A stretch of DNA of 64,000 bases from DASQFQ01 sp963805525 (GCA_963805525.1 CAWDUT010000004.1:1-64000), one strand, 5' to 3'. Counted from the first letter of the stretch, positions 43,137-52,337 are shown. Translations and numbers: made by a program. Notes: a model not told the origin generated them from the sequence alone.

Positions 43137-44495
43137 TCAGGTCGCGGCGGCCAGCGGATCTGGCCGCGCGCCCGTGCGGCCGGCCTCGACCCCGCGACCC
43201 ACGAACGCGATGACCTCCTCGCAGCGGTCGAGCATCGTCTCGATGTCCGCGTCGCTCGTGACCGCGGGCGGCTTGAACTTGAGCACGTTGCCGGCGCCGC
43301 CGAAGTACGTCAGCAGCCCGAGATCGAGCGCGTGGTCGAGCGCCTCGCGGCAGGCCTCGGTGGCGGGCTCGCGCGTCTCACGGTCGACCACCAGGTCGAC
43401 GCCGATGAACAGGCCGGGCCCGCGCACGTCGCCGATCACCGGATGGTGCTCGGCCATCTCCTGGAACCGCTCGGTCGCGTGCCGGCCGATCGCGGCGCAG
43501 CGCTCGACCAGCCCCTCCTCCTCGACGATGTCCATCACCGCGAGCGCCGCGGCGGCCTGGAGCGGCTGGTTCTGGAAGGTGAGGATGTGCCAGGGCGTGG
43601 CCTCGATTTCCGGCGTGATCAGGTCGGCGGACGCGATCACCGCGCCGAACGGGAAGCCGCCGCCCCACGCCTTGCCGATCGTGACGATGTCGGGCCTGAC
43701 GTCGTAGAGGTCGCTGCACCACATGGCGCCGCAGCGGGCGAGGCCGGTCTGCACCTCGTCGACGATCAGCAGGATGCCGCGCGAAGCGGTGATCCGCCGC
43801 ACCTCCTGGACGTACTCGCGCGGCAGCGCGACGTGACCGCCGGGCCCCTGGACGAGCTCCAGGATGACCGCGGCCACGTTGTTGTACGTGCCGCTGGCGA
43901 TCGCCGCCTCGAGCGCGCGGGCCGCGGGCCGCCAGTCGTCGCCCTCCCCCACCGTCGGGCGGTAGGGGTCGGCGCTCGGGACCTGCTGGAAGGTGGGCCA
44001 GCGGATGCCGCCGGGGAACCAGTCGCGCACTTGCGGCAACCCGAGCAGGCCGAGGCCGCCGAAGCCGGTGCCGTGGTAGCCGCCGTGGAGGGAGAAGACC
44101 TCGCCTTTGCCCGTGATGCGGATGGCGAGCTTCAGCGCCGCCTCCACGGCCTCGCCGCCGCCCGGGCACAGGTACGTCTTCGACGGTCCGGTCGGCGCCG
44201 TCTCGCTGATGCGGCGCGCGAACTCGATCTGCGGCGGGCTTGCCGTGTTGAGGAAGTGCGAGGACAGCGTGGTGAACTGCTTCGCGACCGCCTCGGCCAC
44301 GCGCGGCGGCGAGTGGCCGACCAGCGCCACGCCATTGGTCCCGGAGACCGCGTCGAGGTACTCGTTGCCCTCCGCGTCCCACAGGCGGCAGCCCTCGCCG
44401 CGCGTGTAGATCATGCGGCGGTCGCGCAGCATCGGGGTGAGGACGTGGCGATCGGCGGCGGCGTGCAGCGCGGTCGCGTCGTGGTCGGTGCTCAT
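43137..44495 (-). CDS. Class III (omega) aminotransferase
   Basis: 452 residues from ATG 44495, with GAGG eight bases upstream. PLP-fold type I features include YLCPGGGEAVEAALKLAIRI, VDEVQTGLARCG and the cofactor lysine in VTIGKAWGGGFPFGAVIAS near residue 274. The subgroup includes aminobutyrate, beta-alanine and taurine aminotransferases. The amino donor is probably imported by the APC permease upstream, whose stop is 11 bases away. Confidence 0.93.
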   Translation of the reverse strand: MSTDHDATALHAAADRHVLTPMLRDRRMIYTRGEGCRLWDAEGNEYLDAVSGTNGVALVGHSPPRVAEAVAKQFTTLSSHFLNTASPPQIEFARRISETAPTGPSKTYLCPGGGEAVEAALKLAIRITGKGEVFSLHGGYHGTGFGGLGLLGLPQVRDWFPGGIRWPTFQQVPSADPYRPTVGEGDDWRPAARALEAAIASGTYNNVAAVILELVQGPGGHVALPREYVQEVRRITASRGILLIVDEVQTGLARCGAMWCSDLYDVRPDIVTIGKAWGGGFPFGAVIASADLITPEIEATPWHILTFQNQPLQAAAALAVMDIVEEEGLVERCAAIGRHATERFQEMAEHHPVIGDVRGPGLFIGVDLVVDRETREPATEACREALDHALDLGLLTYFGGAGNVLKFKPPAVTSDADIETMLDRCEEVIAFVGRGVEAGRTGARPDPLAAAT

Positions 44496-44505
44496 CGTCG
44501 AAACC

Positions 44506-45981
44506 TCACGCAGGCTCGTGGAGGGGCTGGTCGGTGTCCGGGTGCAACCCCTCGCTCAGCGTCCCGACCGCCGCCGCCACCTCCGGCCGGCGGGCGCGCA
44601 GGATGAAGAACGCGATCATCCCCGGCACCAGCAGCGCGAGGAAGACGTAGGGGAAGATGTTGTACGGGTAGTCGGGCACCGGGTGCACGGAGTAGTAGAG
44701 GACCGTGCCCATCGCCGCCGCGCCGAGCAGCGACGGCACGAGGTGGATCGGCTTGAACTCGCCCAGCCGCCGCAGGTAGCCGACCGCCGCGAGCGACACG
44801 ACGAGGTAGGCGACGATGAACCCGTAGGTCGCGATCGACCCGTAATAGCCGAGGATGTCGACGGGCGTCAGGCCGGCGATCTGCGAGACCACGACCGTGG
44901 CGGTGGTGAACACGCCGACCACGAGCAGCGCCACGCGGGGCACGCGATGGGTGCCGTCCACCTCGCCGAGCGCACGCGGCACCAGTCCCTCGCGGCTCAT
45001 GTTGAAGAGGATGCGGCTCACCGCGGTCAGCGCCGCCACGGTCACGGCGATGAAGCCGATCGCGATGCCGAGGTCGATCACGTAGCGCAGGAACGAGACG
45101 CCGGCGCCCTTGGCCAGGTCGTTCAGCGGGGCGGCGCTCTGGGTGATGTCGATCCCCATCTTGTCGAAGCCGAGGATGTAGACGTACGAGCCGATGATGA
45201 AGTAGGTGCCGCAGCTGATCACGTTGATGCGGATCGCCCGCGGGACCGCCCGCCGCGGGTTGTCGGACTCCTGGCCCAGCGACGCCGCGCTCTCGAAGCC
45301 GACGTAGCCGGTGAGCGCGAGGACCATGCCGAGCACGACGCCGTGGAGCGTCACGCCGTCGAGCTGGAACTGTGCCTTGTCGACGAGCCCGTGCTTGGCC
45401 ACCGTCGCCAGGAGCACCGCCGTGATGGCCACGATCGAGATGACCTCGAGCGTGAGCGCCGCGCGCATCGACACCTTCACGTCGCGCAGCGCCAGCGTCA
45501 CCGCCGCGCCGCCGATCAGGAGCGCGAGCAGGACCTGGAACGCGACGCTGTCGGCCCCGCTCCACCCGAGCACGACGAGAAACTGGCCGAAGAACTGGCC
45601 CGAGCCGGCGATCACGACCATCGCGATCACCGTGTAGGCGACGACGCAGGCCCAGGCGATCAACACGCCGATGATCGGCCCGAGGCCCTCGGCGACCATC
45701 GTGTACATCGAGCCTGCACTGGCCAGTCGCGTCCCGAACACCGCGAACGCCCAGCCGACGAGCAGCAGGCTGACGAGCGACAGGACGTAGGAGATCCATG
45801 TGCCGTGGCCGGCGCTCGCGAACACCAGCGCCGGTCCGAACGCCAGCGAGCCGCTCGGTCCCGTGCCCGCCAGCGACTGCGCGAACACCTCGCGGAACGG
45901 CAGCGACCGCTTGCGGAGGCCGAGCGACGGCTCAGCGGCGGCAGACGCAGGCGCGCGGCCAGGCGACACGGACGTAGACAT
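44506..45981 (-). CDS. APC-family amino acid/amine permease
   Basis: 491 residues with about twelve transmembrane helices. The N-terminus contains VFAQSLAGTGPSGSLAFGPA, the helix-1 substrate-binding region of APC transporters. VGFESAASLGQESDNPRRAV is the family consensus before helix 7. It imports an amino acid, amine or betaine. It is the first gene of the cluster, with GGGGAG about nine bases before its ATG, and is preceded by the promoter at 46075-46102. Confidence 0.93.
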   Translation of the reverse strand: MSTSVSPGRAPASAAAEPSLGLRKRSLPFREVFAQSLAGTGPSGSLAFGPALVFASAGHGTWISYVLSLVSLLLVGWAFAVFGTRLASAGSMYTMVAEGLGPIIGVLIAWACVVAYTVIAMVVIAGSGQFFGQFLVVLGWSGADSVAFQVLLALLIGGAAVTLALRDVKVSMRAALTLEVISIVAITAVLLATVAKHGLVDKAQFQLDGVTLHGVVLGMVLALTGYVGFESAASLGQESDNPRRAVPRAIRINVISCGTYFIIGSYVYILGFDKMGIDITQSAAPLNDLAKGAGVSFLRYVIDLGIAIGFIAVTVAALTAVSRILFNMSREGLVPRALGEVDGTHRVPRVALLVVGVFTTATVVVSQIAGLTPVDILGYYGSIATYGFIVAYLVVSLAAVGYLRRLGEFKPIHLVPSLLGAAAMGTVLYYSVHPVPDYPYNIFPYVFLALLVPGMIAFFILRARRPEVAAAVGTLSEGLHPDTDQPLHEPA

Positions 45982-46050
45982 GCGCAGATCTCCCCTCGGG
46001 CACAGGACTTCCGCGCGGAGCGCGGGGGTTCAGATCGCTCGGTTTGAGAC

Positions 46051-46071
46051 GCGATCTAACGTTACGATCGC
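46051..46071. promoter_or_regulatory. Near-palindromic operator candidate of the catabolic cluster
   Basis: GCGATC, the palindrome TAACGTTA, one extra C, then GATCGC. It lies just downstream of the -10 box at 46075-46080, covering the expected transcription start. Its AT-rich core stands out in this genome. Position and symmetry suit a repressor, most simply the DeoR protein encoded in the operon. Confidence 0.55.
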
Positions 46072-46074
46072 GGA

Positions 46075-46102
46075 AATATAACGCGTAAAGCTGTGATGTC
46101 AA
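46075..46102 (-). promoter_or_regulatory. Near-consensus promoter for the permease operon
   Basis: On the minus strand TTGACA (46102-46097) and TATATT (46080-46075) are separated by 16 bases, a match of 11 of 12 to the housekeeping consensus. Transcription would start near 46068, inside the palindrome, giving a leader of about 87 bases before ATG 45981. Confidence 0.7.
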
Positions 46103-46132
46103 CAGAACCCGCGGATATGTAATTGCGACGCC

Positions 46133-46351
46133 TCAGTACGCCGCGAGCCGCTGCTCGGCGTCGGCCAGGGCGCGCGCGAGGCTGGCGGTCTCCGCCAGCC
46201 ACGGCAAGCCGTCCGCGCGCGGGTCGATGCGCAGGTGCAGGCGCCCGTCGTGCAGGACCGTGAAGCCCATCATCTCGTTCGCGCACCAGAACTCGGCCTC
46301 GCTGTTGTAGGCCTCCTCGGGGCCCGTGACGACCACGCTGATCTCGGTCAT
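46133..46351 (-). CDS. Small hypothetical protein
   Basis: 72 residues from ATG 46351, which overlaps the stop of the preceding NAD(P)-binding protein in an ATGA junction. It reads TEISVVVTGPEEAYNSEAEF and then a beta-rich segment (GFTVLHDGRLHLRIDPR) before an alanine-rich helix (SLARALADAEQRLAAY). I recognise no family. The coupled start and coding-like composition support it as a real gene, probably acting with its neighbour. Confidence 0.65.
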   Translation of the reverse strand: MTEISVVVTGPEEAYNSEAEFWCANEMMGFTVLHDGRLHLRIDPRADGLPWLAETASLARALADAEQRLAAY

Positions 46352-47109
46352 CGCACGGCCTCCTGAGCCTCGCCCGCGAGCCAGCGGTCGAAGTCGATCG
46401 AGCCGATCCGCGCGCCGTCGCCGGTGGTGAGCTCGCCGCCGTGCAGCTCCGTGCCGAAGTAGCGCGCGTGCGGATCGGCGATGACCTCGCGGTCGTCGCC
46501 GGTGGCGGTGAACAGGCGCCGCGCCCACGCGTCGATCCCCAGCGCCTCGGGCCCGCCCAGCTCGACGCGGCCGTTGGCCGGCGAGCCGGTCGCCAGCTCG
46601 GCCACGGTTGCGGCGACCTCGTCAGCGGCGACGAACTGCATCAGCCCCGTGGGGAGGCGGACGGCGCCGTCCTCGGCGCCGGCTTCCACGATCTGGGGCA
46701 GGAACTCGAGGAACTGGGTCGAGCGCAGGATCGTGTAGGGAACGGAGCCCGCCTCGATCTCGGCCTCCTGGGCGACCTTCGCGCGCAGGTAGCCGCTGTC
46801 GGGCAGGCGCTCGGCCCCGACGATGGAGACCGCGACGTGGTGCCCGACGCCCGCGGCCTGCTCGGCCGCGAGCAGGTTGCGCGTCGAGGTCGTGAAGAAC
46901 GCGAGCACCGCGTCGTCCTCCCAGGCCGGCGCGTTGGAGACGTCGACGACCACGTCGGCGCCCGCCATCACGCCGGCGAGACCGTCGCCGCTGATGGTGT
47001 CCACGCCCGTCGCCGGCGACGCCGGCACCGCGTCGTGCCCCTTCGCGGCCAGCCGCTTCACCACGTTGCTCCCGACCCGGCCACTGCCACCGATGACGAC
47101 GATCCTCAT
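46348..47109 (-). CDS. NAD(P)-binding SDR-like oxidoreductase
   Basis: 253 residues from ATG 47109, with AGAGGAG seven bases upstream. The Rossmann start is RIVVIGGSGRVGSNVVKRLA. HHVAVSIVGAERLPDSGYLR then AKVAQEAEIEAGSVPYTILR match atypical SDRs of the NmrA/YwnB kind. The 3' gene is coupled by four bases. It resembles the protein at 4098-4910. Genes of this type are common targets of ECF41 sigma factors, one of which is encoded at 53697. Confidence 0.88.
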   Translation of the reverse strand: MRIVVIGGSGRVGSNVVKRLAAKGHDAVPASPATGVDTISGDGLAGVMAGADVVVDVSNAPAWEDDAVLAFFTTSTRNLLAAEQAAGVGHHVAVSIVGAERLPDSGYLRAKVAQEAEIEAGSVPYTILRSTQFLEFLPQIVEAGAEDGAVRLPTGLMQFVAADEVAATVAELATGSPANGRVELGGPEALGIDAWARRLFTATGDDREVIADPHARYFGTELHGGELTTGDGARIGSIDFDRWLAGEAQEAVR

Positions 47110-47180
47110 GACGTCCGCTCCTCTGGTTGTTGGTGATGCCCAGGATCGGTCAGGCGCGCGCCGCGCGCATCCGTCGCATA

Positions 47181-47202
47181 CCCCAGTCGGGCCCCCAGTC
47201 GG
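47181..47202. repeat. Tandem 10-bp direct repeat
   Basis: CCCCAGTCGG occurs at 47181-47190 and again at 47193-47202, 12 bases apart and directly next to the GACTAGGGAC box. The spacing is close to one helical turn, so it may be a two-site binding region for a regulator of one of the divergent genes. Confidence 0.4.
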
Positions 47203-47221
47203 ACTAGGGACTCGACGCGGG
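47202..47221 (+). promoter_or_regulatory. GACTAGGGAC box, copy 1
   Basis: GACTAGGGACTCGACGCGGG matches the sequence at 53632-53651 at 18 of 20 positions. It ends 46 bases before ATG 47268; the other copy ends 45 bases before its start codon. The shared distance suggests a promoter or activator site. Confidence 0.5.
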
Positions 47222-47267
47222 CGTCACCCGGATGCGGGCGCCCCGGTGAGAGCAGGAGGGTGCGGCC

Positions 47268-47627
47268 ATGACCACACCCACCCCACTCACATCCCACACC
47301 GAGAAGCTCGAGCGCGACGCCTTGGTGGCAGGCGAAGTGGCCGCCGGCGCGCTCCGCGGCATCGAGATCGCGGCCGTCGTGCTCCTCGGGCTCCTCGTTT
47401 GCCCGCCGCTGGCGATCCTCGCCACCGTCGTCGTCCTGCCCCTGCTCATCATCGCCACGGTCGTCGGGCTGCTCCTGATCGTCCTGTCGCTGCCGTATCT
47501 GCTCGTTCACCACCTCCGCGGCGGCGACGGCGGCCACCTGAGGCTGCTCGCGCACCGCTTCCGCCATGCGGCGCGGGCGCTGATCGACCTCCTGCCGCAC
47601 CGGATCGTCGCCGGCGCCCGGAAGTGA
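47268..47627 (+). CDS. Small membrane protein of unknown function
   Basis: 119 residues from ATG 47268, with AGGAGGG upstream. A polar 30-residue head is followed by one very long or two back-to-back hydrophobic helices (AAVVLLGLLVCPPLAILATV, then VVLPLLIIATVVGLLLIVLS), then a basic amphipathic tail rich in Arg and His. No family recognised. Its stop overlaps the LtrA start in a GTGA junction, so the two are co-translated. Confidence 0.75.
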   Translation: MTTPTPLTSHTEKLERDALVAGEVAAGALRGIEIAAVVLLGLLVCPPLAILATVVVLPLLIIATVVGLLLIVLSLPYLLVHHLRGGDGGHLRLLAHRFRHAARALIDLLPHRIVAGARK

Positions 47628-48814
47628 GCACGTCGATCCGCCACCTGCGGCCGCGCGGTACGGGCGAGACGCAGCAGACGACCCCGGTCGAGCTGTTCTT
47701 CGACCTCGTCTACGTCTTCGCGGTCACGCAGCTCTCGCACCAGATCCTCGACGATCTGTCCGTCGCCGGCGTCGCGCGCGCCGCCTTCCTGCTGCTCATC
47801 GTGTGGTGGGCGTGGATCTACACGACCTGGATGGCCAACTGGTTCGACCCGGCCTCGTCCGCTCCGGTCCGCGGCGTGCTGACGGCGGTGATGCTCGTCA
47901 GCCTGCTGATGGCCGCCGCGCTGCCGGAGGCGTTCGGCGACCTGGCGCTGCTGTTCGCCGGCGCCTACGTCGCGCTCCAGGTCGGCCGCAACGCCGCGGC
48001 GGCGTGGCTCGTGAAGGGCCACCGCCTGCGCGACGTGTTCGAGCGGCTCGTCGTCTGGAGCGCCGCGTCCGGTGTGCTGTGGCTCGCCGGCGCGACGCTC
48101 GACGGCGACCAGCGGCTCGTCCTGTGGATCCCCGCGCTGGCGCTCGAGCTCGCCGCCCCCGCGGCCGGCTATTGGCTGCCGGGCCGCGGCCGCGCCGTCA
48201 CGACCGACTACGACATCGAGGGCACGCATTTCGCCGAGCGCTGCCAGGTCTTCATCATCATCGCGCTCGGCGAGTCGATCGTCGTGACGGGAGCGACCGC
48301 CTCCGCGGCGGGCCTCACCCCGACCGTCGTGCTCTGCCTCGGCGTCGCGTTCGTCGAGACCGCGGCGCTGTGGTGGCTGTACTTCGGGACGACGACCGAG
48401 AACGCGCGCAGCACGCTCCAGAGCTGCGAGGACCCCGGTCGCCTGGCGCGGGACGCCTACACGTACGCCCACCTGCCGATCGTCGCGGGCATCATCGCGA
48501 CCGCGGTCGCCAGTGAGCTGCTGATCGTCGCGCCCCACGAGGCGCCGGGCGGGGTCGGCGTGGCGATGATCCTCGGCGGGCCGGCGCTGTACCTGCTCGG
48601 CGAGAGCCTGTTCTGCTGGCGGATGACCGGCGTGACGAGCACCAAGCGGGTCGCCGTCGCGGCGCTGCTGATCCTGCTGGTGCCGCTGGCCGGCGAGCTC
48701 AGCGCCCTCGTGCTCAGCCTCGTCGTCGCCTCGCTCCTGCCCGCGCTCGCAGTGTGGGAGCGGCAGGTCAGCCTGACTCCGCGAGCGCGGCGCGCAGCTG
48801 CTTCCGGGTACTGA
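47624..48814 (+). CDS. ltrA: Low-temperature-requirement protein A (LtrA) family
   Basis: 396 residues from GTG 47624. The opening TTPVELFFDLVYVFAVTQLS followed by WWAWIYTTWMANWFDP is diagnostic of LtrA. Ten or so helices follow, with HFAERCQVFIIIALGESIVV in the middle. LtrA was named from cold growth in Listeria; the biochemical role is unclear. Its last 47 bases overlap the end of the convergent LuxR-ATPase gene. Confidence 0.93.
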   Translation: MSTSIRHLRPRGTGETQQTTPVELFFDLVYVFAVTQLSHQILDDLSVAGVARAAFLLLIVWWAWIYTTWMANWFDPASSAPVRGVLTAVMLVSLLMAAALPEAFGDLALLFAGAYVALQVGRNAAAAWLVKGHRLRDVFERLVVWSAASGVLWLAGATLDGDQRLVLWIPALALELAAPAAGYWLPGRGRAVTTDYDIEGTHFAERCQVFIIIALGESIVVTGATASAAGLTPTVVLCLGVAFVETAALWWLYFGTTTENARSTLQSCEDPGRLARDAYTYAHLPIVAGIIATAVASELLIVAPHEAPGGVGVAMILGGPALYLLGESLFCWRMTGVTSTKRVAVAALLILLVPLAGELSALVLSLVVASLLPALAVWERQVSLTPRARRAAASGY

Positions 48815-51509
48815 CGTCGAGCTTGCGGAAGACCTTGCGCAGGTGGTACTCGACCGTGCGCGGGCTGATGAACATCTGAGCGCCGATCTCGGGGTTGGTG
48901 TGCCCGTCGCGGGCCAGCCGCGCGACCTGGATCTCCTGGGGCGTCAGGGCGTCGCGCGTGTCCGGGGTGAGCCGGCGCGCGGTCTCGCCGGTGGCGAGCA
49001 GCTCGCGGCGGGCGCGCTCGGCGAACGCTGCGGCGCCCATCTGGCTGAGGCTGTCGTGCGCGGCCCGCAGGACCTCGCGCGCGTCCGTGCGCCGGTTCTC
49101 GCGCCGCAGCCACTCCCCGTAGAGGAGCCGGCTGCGCGCGAGCTCGAGCACCGCACGGCTGCGCGCGAGTCGCTCGACCGACTCGCGGTACAGCGACTCC
49201 TCGTCGTCCAGAAGCGCGCGGCAGCGCGCCTCGATCCCGAGCCCCCAGTCGGTCCCGCTCGCGCGCGTCTGCTCGGTCAGGCGCTCGAGTGCGGCGGCGG
49301 CCTCGTCCGGCCGGCCGGCGCGGGCGCCGGCCTCGATCAGCTCGGCCAGGATCCGGCCGTAGGTCATCACGTCCTCGTGCTCGGCGCCCTGGCGCGCCGC
49401 CGCGAGCGCTTCCTCGTACCGGCCGTGGCTGTTGTGCCGCAGCGCGGTCAGCCACCAGTGCCCGCCGTACATCCCGCCCTCGCCCCGCGCCGCCGCGTTC
49501 GGCTTCCAGGTGCCGACCATGACCCGCAGCTCCGCCTCGTCGTCGCGCGCCGCGGCGAGCATGTACGCCGAGTACTTGAGCGCCGGGATCCCGGTCGCCT
49601 GCGTGATCGCGTCGACCTCGTCGACCACAGCGGCAGCGCTGGCGAACTCCCCGGAATGGACGTGCAGCGCGGCAAGGTGGTTGAGCGCGTTCGGGAGCAG
49701 GTTGAGCGCGCCCGTCTCGCGCGCGAGCTGCGCGCCACGCGTCGCGAGCAGGTGCCAGAGCTCGTCGTCCCAGAGGTCTTGCGCGAGGCGACAGGCCATC
49801 CACAGCCAGCGTCGGTCCTCCCCGCCGCCATCCGGCTCGCCGAACGCGCGGAGCGCCCGCGAGAGCGGCGCGACCGACGCCGCGTACCCCTCGGTGAACC
49901 GCGTCACGAGGGCGTCGAGGAGCACGTCGGCCGCGCCCTCGGCCGGTGCCCGGACGGTCGCGCGCGCGGCCTGAGCGACCGCGCGCTCATCCGGCCCGGT
50001 GCCGAGGCGGCCGGCGAACGTCGCCGACACGATCGCCTCGAGATAGGTCTCGCGCGCCAGCTTCGCGTCGACCACCTCGAGCCGCCTGGCCGCCGCCAGC
50101 AGCAGCGGCGGCGCGTCGTTCCCGCGCCGGCTGGCGAACACGATCTCCGCGCCCAGCCGCTCGAGCCGCGCGCGCTGGAGCTCGTCGACCGGCCCAAGCT
50201 CCGCGGCGGCCACGAGGTCGGCCGCAGACCTGAAGTCGGCGACGTCGAGCTTGACCTGGGCCGCCGCGAGCGAGCGCTCGACGCGCACGGCGGGGTCCGG
50301 CGTCAGCTCGGCCGCCCGTGCCAGGAACGCGGCGGCCGCGGCCAGCCCGCCGCGGCCCTGAGCGCGCTCGGCCGAGCGCGCCATCTCCGCCGCCACCGCC
50401 TCGTCCGGCGACGCTGTCGCGTGCGCGTGGTGCCAGGCGCGGCGGTCGGGATCGACGGCGGGGTCGGTCGAGTCGGCGAGCGCCATGTGCACGTCGCGGC
50501 GGTCGCTCGGATCCGCCGCGCGGTAGACCGCCGAGCGGACGAGCGGGTGTGGGAAGCGCACCCGTGCGCGGAGCTCGAGCAACCCAGCCGCCTCGGCGGG
50601 CCGTACGGCTTCGCTGCCGATCCCGAGACGCTCGGCGGCGCGCCACAGCAGGCTGAGATCGCCCAGCGGCTCGGCGGCCGCGGCCAGGAGCAGGAGTTGC
50701 GCGTCGCGCGGGAGCACCTCGACGCGCTGCAGGTAGGTCTGCTCGATACGGCTCGCCAAGGGGCGCGCGTCGGGCAGCCCGAAGCCGCCCGCGAGCTCCG
50801 CCGGCGCGAAGCCGCGGGGCAGCTCGATCAGCGCGAGCGGGTTGCCGCGCGCCTCTCCGAGGATCCGGGCCTTGACCCGCTCGTCGAGCGGCCCCGCGAT
50901 CGTCGTGTCGAGCAGCAGCCGCGCCTCGTCCGCCGCGAGCCCCTCGATCACCAGCTCCGGCAGCCCTTCGAGGACGTCCTCGTCGCCGGACCCGCGCAGC
51001 GCGAACACCAGTCCCAGCCGCTCCGCCAGCAGCCGGCGCGCCACGAACGCCAGCGTCTGCGCCGACACCCGGTCGAGCCAGTGCGCGTCGTCGACCATGA
51101 TCAGCAGCGGCTGCTCCTCCGCGGCGTCGGCCAGCAGGCCCAGCACCGCGAGCCCGACCAGAAAGCGATCCGGCGGCGGGCCGGCGCTGAGGCCGAACGC
51201 GGTGCTCAGCGCGTCGCGTTGCGGGTCCGGGAGCTGCTCGAGCCGGCCGAGCATCGGTGCGCACAACGCGTGCAGGCCGGCGTAGGCGAGCTCCATCTCG
51301 GACTCGACGCCCGCCGCGCGCGCGATCCGGCAGTCCGAGGCGACCGTCGACAGGTGCCGCAACAGCGCGGTCTTCCCGACCCCCGCCTCGCCGCGCAGGA
51401 CCAGCACCCGGCTCTGCCCCGCGCGCACTCCCGCGACGAGGCGCTCGAGCACGTCGCGCTCTCCGACACGGTCGACCAACCCCGACGATGATCGGTTGGC
51501 GTCGACCAT
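48768..51509 (-). CDS. Large LuxR-family regulator with AAA-type ATPase domain
   Basis: 913 residues. Walker A is RGEAGVGKTALL at about residues 39-50 and Walker B LLIMVDDAHWLD near 145, followed by a long helical, TPR-like middle. The C-terminal LuxR helix-turn-helix is LTPQEIQVARLARDGHTNPE then FISPRTVEYHLRKVFRKLDV near residues 850-900. This is the LAL type common in actinobacteria, often controlling secondary metabolism or sugar use. Target unknown; it is divergent from the PEP mutase-family gene (43-base gap). Confidence 0.93.
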   Translation of the reverse strand: MVDANRSSSGLVDRVGERDVLERLVAGVRAGQSRVLVLRGEAGVGKTALLRHLSTVASDCRIARAAGVESEMELAYAGLHALCAPMLGRLEQLPDPQRDALSTAFGLSAGPPPDRFLVGLAVLGLLADAAEEQPLLIMVDDAHWLDRVSAQTLAFVARRLLAERLGLVFALRGSGDEDVLEGLPELVIEGLAADEARLLLDTTIAGPLDERVKARILGEARGNPLALIELPRGFAPAELAGGFGLPDARPLASRIEQTYLQRVEVLPRDAQLLLLAAAAEPLGDLSLLWRAAERLGIGSEAVRPAEAAGLLELRARVRFPHPLVRSAVYRAADPSDRRDVHMALADSTDPAVDPDRRAWHHAHATASPDEAVAAEMARSAERAQGRGGLAAAAAFLARAAELTPDPAVRVERSLAAAQVKLDVADFRSAADLVAAAELGPVDELQRARLERLGAEIVFASRRGNDAPPLLLAAARRLEVVDAKLARETYLEAIVSATFAGRLGTGPDERAVAQAARATVRAPAEGAADVLLDALVTRFTEGYAASVAPLSRALRAFGEPDGGGEDRRWLWMACRLAQDLWDDELWHLLATRGAQLARETGALNLLPNALNHLAALHVHSGEFASAAAVVDEVDAITQATGIPALKYSAYMLAAARDDEAELRVMVGTWKPNAAARGEGGMYGGHWWLTALRHNSHGRYEEALAAARQGAEHEDVMTYGRILAELIEAGARAGRPDEAAAALERLTEQTRASGTDWGLGIEARCRALLDDEESLYRESVERLARSRAVLELARSRLLYGEWLRRENRRTDAREVLRAAHDSLSQMGAAAFAERARRELLATGETARRLTPDTRDALTPQEIQVARLARDGHTNPEIGAQMFISPRTVEYHLRKVFRKLDVSTRKQLRAALAESG

Positions 51510-51552
51510 TGCCGCCCATTATCGCCGGGCGGCGGCGGCGTACGATCGCCGC

Positions 51553-52332
51553 ATGGCCCCCTCACAGCTCACCGATCTCCAGAGCCGGTGCGACGTGCTG
51601 CGGTCCTTGCACCGCCCCGGCTCCCCCCTGCTGCTGCCGAACGCCTGGGACGCGGCGACCGCGAGGGCGGTGGTGGCGGCCGGATTCCCCGTGGTCGCGA
51701 CCGGCAGCGTGGCCGTGGCGGCGGTGCTCGGCTACGAGGACCACCACGCGCCCGCGGACGAGATGCTCGCCGCTGCCGCGCGGATCGCGAACGCGGTCGA
51801 CGTGCCCGTGACCGTCGACGCCGAGGCCGGCTACGAGCTGGAGCCCGGCGAGCTGGTGGCGGCGCTGCGGAGCGCCGGGGCCGCCGGCTGCAACCTCGAG
51901 GACAGCGACGCCGGCCACGTCCTGGCGGATGCCGGCGGGCAGTCCGGGTGGCTCGGCGCGGTACGCCAGGCCGCGTCGAACGCCGGCTACCCGCTCGTGA
52001 TCAACGCGCGGGTCGACGTCTTCTTCGGACCCATGCTCGCGGGCGCCGAGCCCGGGTCTCAGCACGAACTGGTGCCCGAGGCACTCGAGCGCGCGAACGC
52101 GTACCTCGACGCCGGCGCGGACTGCGTCTACCCGATCGGGCTGTGGGAGCCGGACGCACTGCGCGCCTTCATGGCGGAGGTCCGCGGCCCGGTGAACCTG
52201 GTCCGGCTGCCGCAGGCGCCACCGCTGCCCGAGATGGCCGAGCTGGGCGTGGCGCGGGTGAGCTGGGGGCCGTTGCTCTACCTCGACGCGATGGCTCGGT
52301 TCACCGAGCAGCTCGCCACGCTTCAGGACTGA
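51553..52332 (+). CDS. Isocitrate lyase/PEP mutase family protein
   Basis: 259 residues from ATG 51553 (an upstream ATG at 51496 would overlap the divergent gene). The TIM barrel carries LLLPNAWDAATARAVVAAGF, VTVDAEAGYELEPGEL (metal-binding acidic loop) and GCNLEDS. This subgroup includes carboxyphosphonoenolpyruvate mutase and oxaloacetate-decarboxylase-like enzymes. The KKCGH-type cysteine of isocitrate lyase is absent, so lyase activity on isocitrate is unlikely. The reaction is not determined. Confidence 0.9.
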   Translation: MAPSQLTDLQSRCDVLRSLHRPGSPLLLPNAWDAATARAVVAAGFPVVATGSVAVAAVLGYEDHHAPADEMLAAAARIANAVDVPVTVDAEAGYELEPGELVAALRSAGAAGCNLEDSDAGHVLADAGGQSGWLGAVRQAASNAGYPLVINARVDVFFGPMLAGAEPGSQHELVPEALERANAYLDAGADCVYPIGLWEPDALRAFMAEVRGPVNLVRLPQAPPLPEMAELGVARVSWGPLLYLDAMARFTEQLATLQD

Positions 52333-52337
52333 AGGGG

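Noticed and set aside
44506..45981. APC permease as the GadC partner of the glutamate decarboxylase
   Set aside because: It lies 23 kb away in a different operon with an aminotransferase, and it lacks the long C-terminal plug expected of GadC.
51496..51553. Upstream start for the PEP mutase-family gene at 51496
   Set aside because: It would overlap the divergent LuxR-ATPase gene by 14 bases and adds a basic, non-conserved leader; ATG 51553 matches the family start.
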